Positions 32,631 to 35,790 of a DNA stretch of 35,790 bases are shown here, piece after piece; the stretch's first letter is position 1, and every line of letters starts with the position of its first letter. A model generated the notes under the pieces. That model made no database searches. It was not told the DNA's origin and was given only the letters and a program-made list of their open reading frames with translations. Position numbers and translations under genes: made by a program. The DNA lies in the NCBI RefSeq assembly GCF_018390595.1, contig NZ_JAHBAV010000037.1, positions 1 through 35,790 of the forward strand. Direction: 5' to 3'. The stretch is from Dietzia massiliensis (lineage in GTDB: Bacteria > Actinomycetota > Actinomycetes > Mycobacteriales > Mycobacteriaceae).

Positions 32631-33108
32631 CAGGCTCGTCCACCAAGTTTGTGCCGCATGCGGCGATCCGGCGGGGGTCATCGAGCGGGAGCGAGTCGAT
32701 GGGTAGGCGAACCGGATGAGCTGCCGACCCGGTGGTGATGTACTTCTGCCCCGGGCGCACGCGACTGGCTTGCTCTGCCAGGTCGGCTCCAGTCTCGGCT
32801 GGCTCTACCTCGCGGCTACTCTCCGTGCCCGCCACAGGTGAGATCGCAGTGCTGTCAGGCTCATCGAGCGCCTCGCGCACGATCAGACGAGGGTCGTATT
32901 GCCGCAGGTTCAGCGATTGCCAGTCGGCGCGCTGCAGGGGTATCCCCATCTCTTTCTCGGCCGTTGTGCGGGTCATGTCGATGAAGGCCCGCAGCGCGCG
33001 GACGGTCTCGGCGAGTTTCTGCGCGTAGATCGGCAGATTGTGTGGACCGAGGATGACCCCGGCGATGATCGCGAGCAATAGCAGCTTCTCGAACGTCAGA
33101 CCGAACAT
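32614..33108 (-). CDS. tatB: TatB, twin-arginine translocase subunit (second Tat set)
   Basis: A 164-residue protein with one N-terminal membrane helix (residues about 5-22, FEKLLLLAIIAGVILGPHNLP) and an amphipathic helix (YAQKLAETVRALRAFIDMTRTTAEKEMG). The actinobacterial TatB block WQSLNLRQYDPRLIVREAL follows at about 63-81. GPHNLP replaces the more common GPE(R/K)LP. TatB joins TatC in recognising the twin-arginine signal. The ATG at 33108 lies within the end of tatC (13-bp overlap). The last residues (DEPEHVEV) meet the IS481 remnant, so the natural C-terminus may have been changed by that junction. Order dioxygenase-tatA-tatC-tatB on one strand is unusual, because tatB is normally elsewhere in actinobacteria. 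Confidence 0.88.
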   Translation of the reverse strand: MFGLTFEKLLLLAIIAGVILGPHNLPIYAQKLAETVRALRAFIDMTRTTAEKEMGIPLQRADWQSLNLRQYDPRLIVREALDEPDSTAISPVAGTESSREVEPAETGADLAEQASRVRPGQKYITTGSAAHPVRLPIDSLPLDDPRRIAACGTNLVDEPEHVEV

Positions 33109-33905
33109 GGTGCAGATCCCTGCCTTTCCGCCGAAAGGTCGGCGACCTCAGCGGTGACAGCTCGGCGGTCCGCCCGGCTGTCACGTAGTTGGGTAATCGC
33201 CAGCGCGCCGGCGAACAGAATGGTCATGGGGACCGCGACCAGGAACATCGACAGCACGTCGGCGGCGGGGGTCACCAGTGCGCTGAACAGCGCGATACCG
33301 ACGACGATGAGACGCCAGCTGCCTCGGATGGTCTTCGCCGAGACCAGATCGAGGAAGTTGAGCAGGACGACAAAGACGGGCAGCACGAATGCCACTCCGG
33401 TCGCCAGCACGATCTTCATCACGAAGTCCACGTAGTAGGTGGCGGTCAAGATGGTGGCGTCCTCGTTGGAGGACAATCCGGCCAGGAGCCGCACCATTTG
33501 CGGGAACAGCAGGAATCCGAACGCGACTCCGGTGGCGAACAGGGGGATCGCGCTCAATGCGAATCCGACGGTGTACTTTTTCTCCCTCGCGGTCATCCCG
33601 GGCACCGCGAACCCGAACAACTCGAGAAGCCACACCGGGCTCGCCAGCAGCACGCCTGTGAAGAGTGCGATTTTGAGCTTGAGGTCGAACGCCCCGGTCA
33701 CCGTGTCATAGTTCAGGCTCGCCTGCCGATACCGGGCGATCTCATCGATCGGGGCTCGCAGCACGTCAAGGATCTGGTCAGAGAGCAAATAGCCCGCGAC
33801 GATGCCGACGAGCAATGCCACCGCCGCGCGAATGGCGCGGTTGCGCATTTCTCGGACATGGTCGGAGAGAAGCATCGTTCCCCGTGCGGCGGTGGCGGCG
33901 GTCAT
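33096..33905 (-). CDS. tatC: TatC, twin-arginine translocase core subunit
   Basis: A 269-residue polytopic protein with six membrane helices. The conserved N-terminal cytoplasmic block LSDHVREMRNRAI (residues 13-25) contains the signal-peptide-binding Glu19 and Arg residues. The first cytoplasmic loop reads FGFAVPGMTAREKKY, TM4 is preceded by TYYVDFVMKIVLATGVAFVLPVFVV, and the last helices are followed by a charged tail (RDSRADRRAVTAE). Length is slightly shorter than typical actinobacterial TatC (about 300), mainly in the C-terminal tail. The ATG overlaps the stop of tatA (ATGA). With tatA and tatB it forms a complete translocon separate from the one presumably encoded by the core genome. 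Confidence 0.93.
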   Translation of the reverse strand: MTAATAARGTMLLSDHVREMRNRAIRAAVALLVGIVAGYLLSDQILDVLRAPIDEIARYRQASLNYDTVTGAFDLKLKIALFTGVLLASPVWLLELFGFAVPGMTAREKKYTVGFALSAIPLFATGVAFGFLLFPQMVRLLAGLSSNEDATILTATYYVDFVMKIVLATGVAFVLPVFVVLLNFLDLVSAKTIRGSWRLIVVGIALFSALVTPAADVLSMFLVAVPMTILFAGALAITQLRDSRADRRAVTAEVADLSAERQGSAPCSV

Positions 33906-34165
33906 GATGCCCTGCTGACCGGGTTCAGGTCTGGGCGGCCAGTGACCGGTGCGGTCTGATGATCGGTGGCCTCGGCCACTGCCGGGGCCATGGTGCTGGC
34001 AGTTGGCGATGGGTCCGCGTCGGTCCCCTCGCGGACTTCGTCTTTGAGGATCCGCATCGACTGGCCGACGCTCTTGGCCAGCGCCGGCAGTTTCGACGCC
34101 CCGAACACGAGAAGGATAATGGCGAGGATGACCAGGGCGTGCCAGCCTGTGAGATTGTGCAACAT
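33902..34165 (-). CDS. tatA: TatA, twin-arginine translocase pore subunit
   Basis: An 87-residue protein with one N-terminal helix (ALVILAIILLVFGASKLP) and the TatA hinge FGASKLP, followed by the amphipathic helix ALAKSVGQSMRILKDEVREG and an unstructured polar tail. TatA oligomers form the protein-conducting path. The ATG at 34165 follows AGGAG. It lies 62 bp downstream of the dioxygenase gene on the same strand and overlaps tatC. The tail carries PSPTASTMAPAVAEA, typical of actinobacterial TatA. Confidence 0.92.
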   Translation of the reverse strand: MLHNLTGWHALVILAIILLVFGASKLPALAKSVGQSMRILKDEVREGTDADPSPTASTMAPAVAEATDHQTAPVTGRPDLNPVSRAS

Positions 34166-34228
34166 GAAGTCGCTCCTAGAGGTAGAAGGTCAGATCGAGC
34201 GGGGTGTGCCACCGTGGTGGCGGGTTGA

Positions 34229-35269
34229 TTAGTTGCTCGGCGGGCCGCCGTTAGGTGGCGTACCGCCACCGGGAGGCATCCCGCCGCCACCACCGCCACC
34301 GGGCGGCATCCCACCGCCGCCACCACCACCGGGCGGCATCCCGCCGCCACCGCCGCCGCTGGTGGCTTCGGTCGTGGTGTCGACGCCGACGGCCAATGTG
34401 CCGACGTACCCGGAAGTGATGTCGCCGGTGATGGTGGGCACCTGAAGGTTCCAGTCGCCCTCGGCGAAAATGCCGTCATCAGAGATCGCGGCGCCCACAC
34501 CGGCGAGGTTCTCGGCAGAGCCGGCGTACGCATCGAGTGCGTAGATGTCAGTCAGCATGTCCGGGGGGAAGGCCAGCTGGGATGTCGCGATGACGTTGGC
34601 CACCTCGGTCGCGGACTGCTCGTCGGGATAGACCTCGAAGTGGATGTGGGTCCATCGGCCTGTGTAGCAGCCTGGAACGATGGTCTTGAAGGTCAACTCG
34701 CCATTGGCGTCAGCGACCTGGATGCCGCGTAGGTACGTCTCGTCCTCAGCGCCCTGGGAGTACATCGAGTAGAGGCCCTGGGCGTCACACTGCCACGCGT
34801 AGACTGCCGCACCCTCGAAGGGGGCGTTGCCGTTAGCCATGTCAGTGACGACGAACGTGAGCTCAAACGGCACACCCTCAACGGTCGTTCCACCGTCGAG
34901 GCTGGAAGTCAAATCACTGCGCACGATTCCCGACTCCTGCAACACGTTGACACCATTGGTGCCATCAGCCGGGTAGGGGCCGTTGGTCTCCTCGGGAATC
35001 TCAGCAATCGAGGACCCGGAGGCAGCGGTGGTCGTGGAACCAGACACCGAGCCGGCACTGCTCGAGCTGGAACTGCCCGGATAGCAGGCGGCGAGAGTGA
35101 CCGCGCCGACTCCCGCTCCGACCAGGCCCAGCATCCGTCGGCGGGTGACCAAAGTACTGGCGTCGAAACCCGCGCCCTGATCGACCAGTTCATCGTCTGG
35201 GCGGGCCAGCAGACGGCCCTCGTACACCGGCCCGTCCGGGGTCCGATCAGCTTCAGGGACGTAGTTCAT
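34229..35269 (-). CDS. Tat-exported lipoprotein intradiol ring-cleavage dioxygenase
   Basis: A 346-residue iron(III) dioxygenase that would open catechol-type rings outside the cell membrane. A twin-arginine signal lies at TRRRMLGLVG (42-51), preceded by a 40-residue extension, and a lipobox LAAC (59-62) predicts lipid attachment at Cys62. A Ser/Thr linker follows. The catalytic domain shows EETNGPYP (93-100) and the iron ligands Tyr167, Tyr202 (PGCYTGRWTHIHF), His208 and His210. The C-terminus is a Gly/Met/Pro repeat from a 30-bp tandem repeat. The ATG at 35269 has AGGAG upstream. Directly followed by tatA-tatC-tatB. Secreted catechol dioxygenases are known in Streptomyces; a dedicated translocon next to one is unusual. 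Substrate unknown. Confidence 0.9.
   Translation of the reverse strand: MNYVPEADRTPDGPVYEGRLLARPDDELVDQGAGFDASTLVTRRRMLGLVGAGVGAVTLAACYPGSSSSSSAGSVSGSTTTAASGSSIAEIPEETNGPYPADGTNGVNVLQESGIVRSDLTSSLDGGTTVEGVPFELTFVVTDMANGNAPFEGAAVYAWQCDAQGLYSMYSQGAEDETYLRGIQVADANGELTFKTIVPGCYTGRWTHIHFEVYPDEQSATEVANVIATSQLAFPPDMLTDIYALDAYAGSAENLAGVGAAISDDGIFAEGDWNLQVPTITGDITSGYVGTLAVGVDTTTEATSGGGGGGMPPGGGGGGGMPPGGGGGGGMPPGGGTPPNGGPPSN
34265..34354. repeat. Three tandem 30-bp repeats at the 3' end of the dioxygenase gene
   Basis: Units at 34265-34294, 34295-34324 and 34325-34354 differ by a few bases and encode consecutive GGGGGGGMPP decapeptides near the C-terminus of the dioxygenase. In-frame, so copy-number change would lengthen or shorten a flexible, surface-exposed tail. 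Confidence 0.85.
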
Positions 35270-35387
35270 GGTGCTTGCTCCTAGCTCGTAGGCGTCGGGG
35301 GTGTGAGCACCAATCTGACGGCCGTTCCTGGCAACTGCCTGTACGCGCACTGTAGGTCTGGTGGGAGTACGCCATTGCTCGCGAGAG

Positions 35388-35413
35388 TGAATCGCCCCGG
35401 GTTTGATGGAGAC
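35388..35413. repeat. Left terminal inverted repeat of an IS3-type element
   Basis: TGAATCGCCCCGGGTTTGAT and the following GGAGAC resemble the ends of IS3-family elements and lie 57 bp before the orfA start. The core recurs at 31751-31762. The matching right end lies outside the window or is lost. Confidence 0.6.
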
Positions 35414-35444
35414 ATCGAATGCCCGGGAAGGGATCATCAGAACC

Positions 35445-35750
35445 ATGGGAGCACCTCGCAAGTACCCGGACGAGCTTCGTGAACGAGCCACACGAATGGC
35501 GTTGGAAGCCTTGGCCGACCCCGATCGCTCACACGGTGCGATCGTGCGGGTCGCCGAGCAGCTCGGCGTGCACCGCGAAGCGCTACGGACCTGGGTGCGC
35601 AAAGCCCAGGCCGAGGGCCAAGACGCCTCGTCGGTGTCCGCCGATCGCGACGCCCGCCTGGCCCAGCTGGAGAAGGAGAACCGCGAGCTACGGCGGGCAA
35701 ACACGATCTTGAAGCAGGCGTCGGCTTTCTTCGCATCAGTACCAAAATGA
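35445..35750 (+). CDS. IS3-family transposase OrfA (helix-turn-helix subunit), end altered
   Basis: A 101-residue OrfA: MGAPRKYPDELRERATRMAL, a helix-turn-helix (GAIVRVAEQLGVHREALRTWVRKAQ) and a leucine-zipper segment (LAQLEKENRELRRANTILKQASAFFA). In this family OrfA usually ends SAFFAAELDRP..., with a -1 frameshift into orfB. Here the text changes after SAFFA to SVPK and stops at 35750. The last 40 bases, which include a T7 run, do not start the usual OrfB sequence. The element may be cut at about 35733. The window edge prevents a firm statement. The ATG at 35445 is preferred over longer in-frame starts that fall in the terminal repeat. Confidence 0.75.
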   Translation: MGAPRKYPDELRERATRMALEALADPDRSHGAIVRVAEQLGVHREALRTWVRKAQAEGQDASSVSADRDARLAQLEKENRELRRANTILKQASAFFASVPK

Positions 35751-35790
35751 TGGTGCCCGGTGAGGTTGGCTCTTTTTTTCGCTGCCGAAG

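Noticed and set aside
31751..35402. Composite transposon bounded by two complete IS3 copies
   Set aside because: Only a 12-bp core is shared at the left side and no IS3 transposase lies there, so a composite transposon cannot be claimed.
1..35790. CRISPR array, rRNA genes, prophage genes, replication origin
   Set aside because: No regularly spaced repeats, no rRNA sequence, no phage structural genes and no DnaA-box cluster were seen.
35751..35790. Start of IS3 OrfB or a terminator at the T7 run
   Set aside because: The 40 bases do not encode the usual OrfB N-terminus, and no stem precedes the T-run; too close to the window end to judge.

Overview
The window is very GC-rich, gene-dense DNA. 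Short overlaps, GTG starts, FadD17-type acyl-CoA synthetases, an ESX-like protein pair, a UAAP/allophanate pathway and an MptpB-like phosphatase point to a member of the Mycobacteriales (Dietzia, Gordonia or Rhodococcus-like). The genus is inferred; nothing in the window proves it.

Layout. 1-1.6 kb: a fatty-acyl-CoA synthetase (-) that runs off the left edge and is frameshifted. 1.6-5.9 kb: two paralogous three-gene cassettes (-) on either side of a zinc alcohol dehydrogenase (+). Each cassette encodes a ~102 aa helical EspC/WXG100-like protein, a ~325 aa helical protein with a C-terminal glycine-zipper segment, and a 68-75 aa single-span membrane protein. Both are preceded by the same GGAAC-N18-CGTCGTA promoter-like element. 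6-8.7 kb: an HD/MESH1-like hydrolase, a YbjN/TY-Chap-like protein and a manganese catalase (+), then a strong hairpin and tRNA-Asp (-). 8.9-16.5 kb (-): a membrane-anchored protein and a five-gene guanidine/urea-nitrogen operon (APC permease, two DUF1989/UAAP proteins, a KipA-KipI carboxyltransferase without biotin carboxylase or BCCP, and allophanate hydrolase). 16.7-25.4 kb (+): five genes with stop/start overlaps encoding a DUF294 nucleotidyltransferase, a Fic protein, a TetR regulator and an AddB/AddA-like nuclease and helicase-nuclease pair. This run ends at a perfect convergent terminator. 25.5-31.7 kb: a GyrA-arm-like fusion protein, a small membrane protein, a protein tyrosine phosphatase, a second FadD17-type synthetase, a secreted beta-propeller protein and a small membrane protein.

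31.7-35.8 kb looks like an accessory insertion. It holds an IS481 transposase remnant, a complete extra Tat translocon (tatA-tatC-tatB) downstream of a Tat-signal lipoprotein intradiol dioxygenase, and an IS3-type orfA with its terminal repeat. The dioxygenase is probably the substrate of the adjacent translocon. GC content appears lower here than in the rest of the window.

The most interesting items are the duplicated, promoter-conserved T7SS-like cassettes (candidate glycine-zipper toxin with a small membrane partner), the dioxygenase with its own Tat machinery between insertion-sequence remnants, the guanidine operon lacking its biotin carboxylase, and matching TGAC-N4-GTCA palindromes upstream of the two acyl-CoA synthetases. 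Two single-base deletions break otherwise clean reading frames near 168-174 and 2974. All calls come from reading the sequence; no searches were run.
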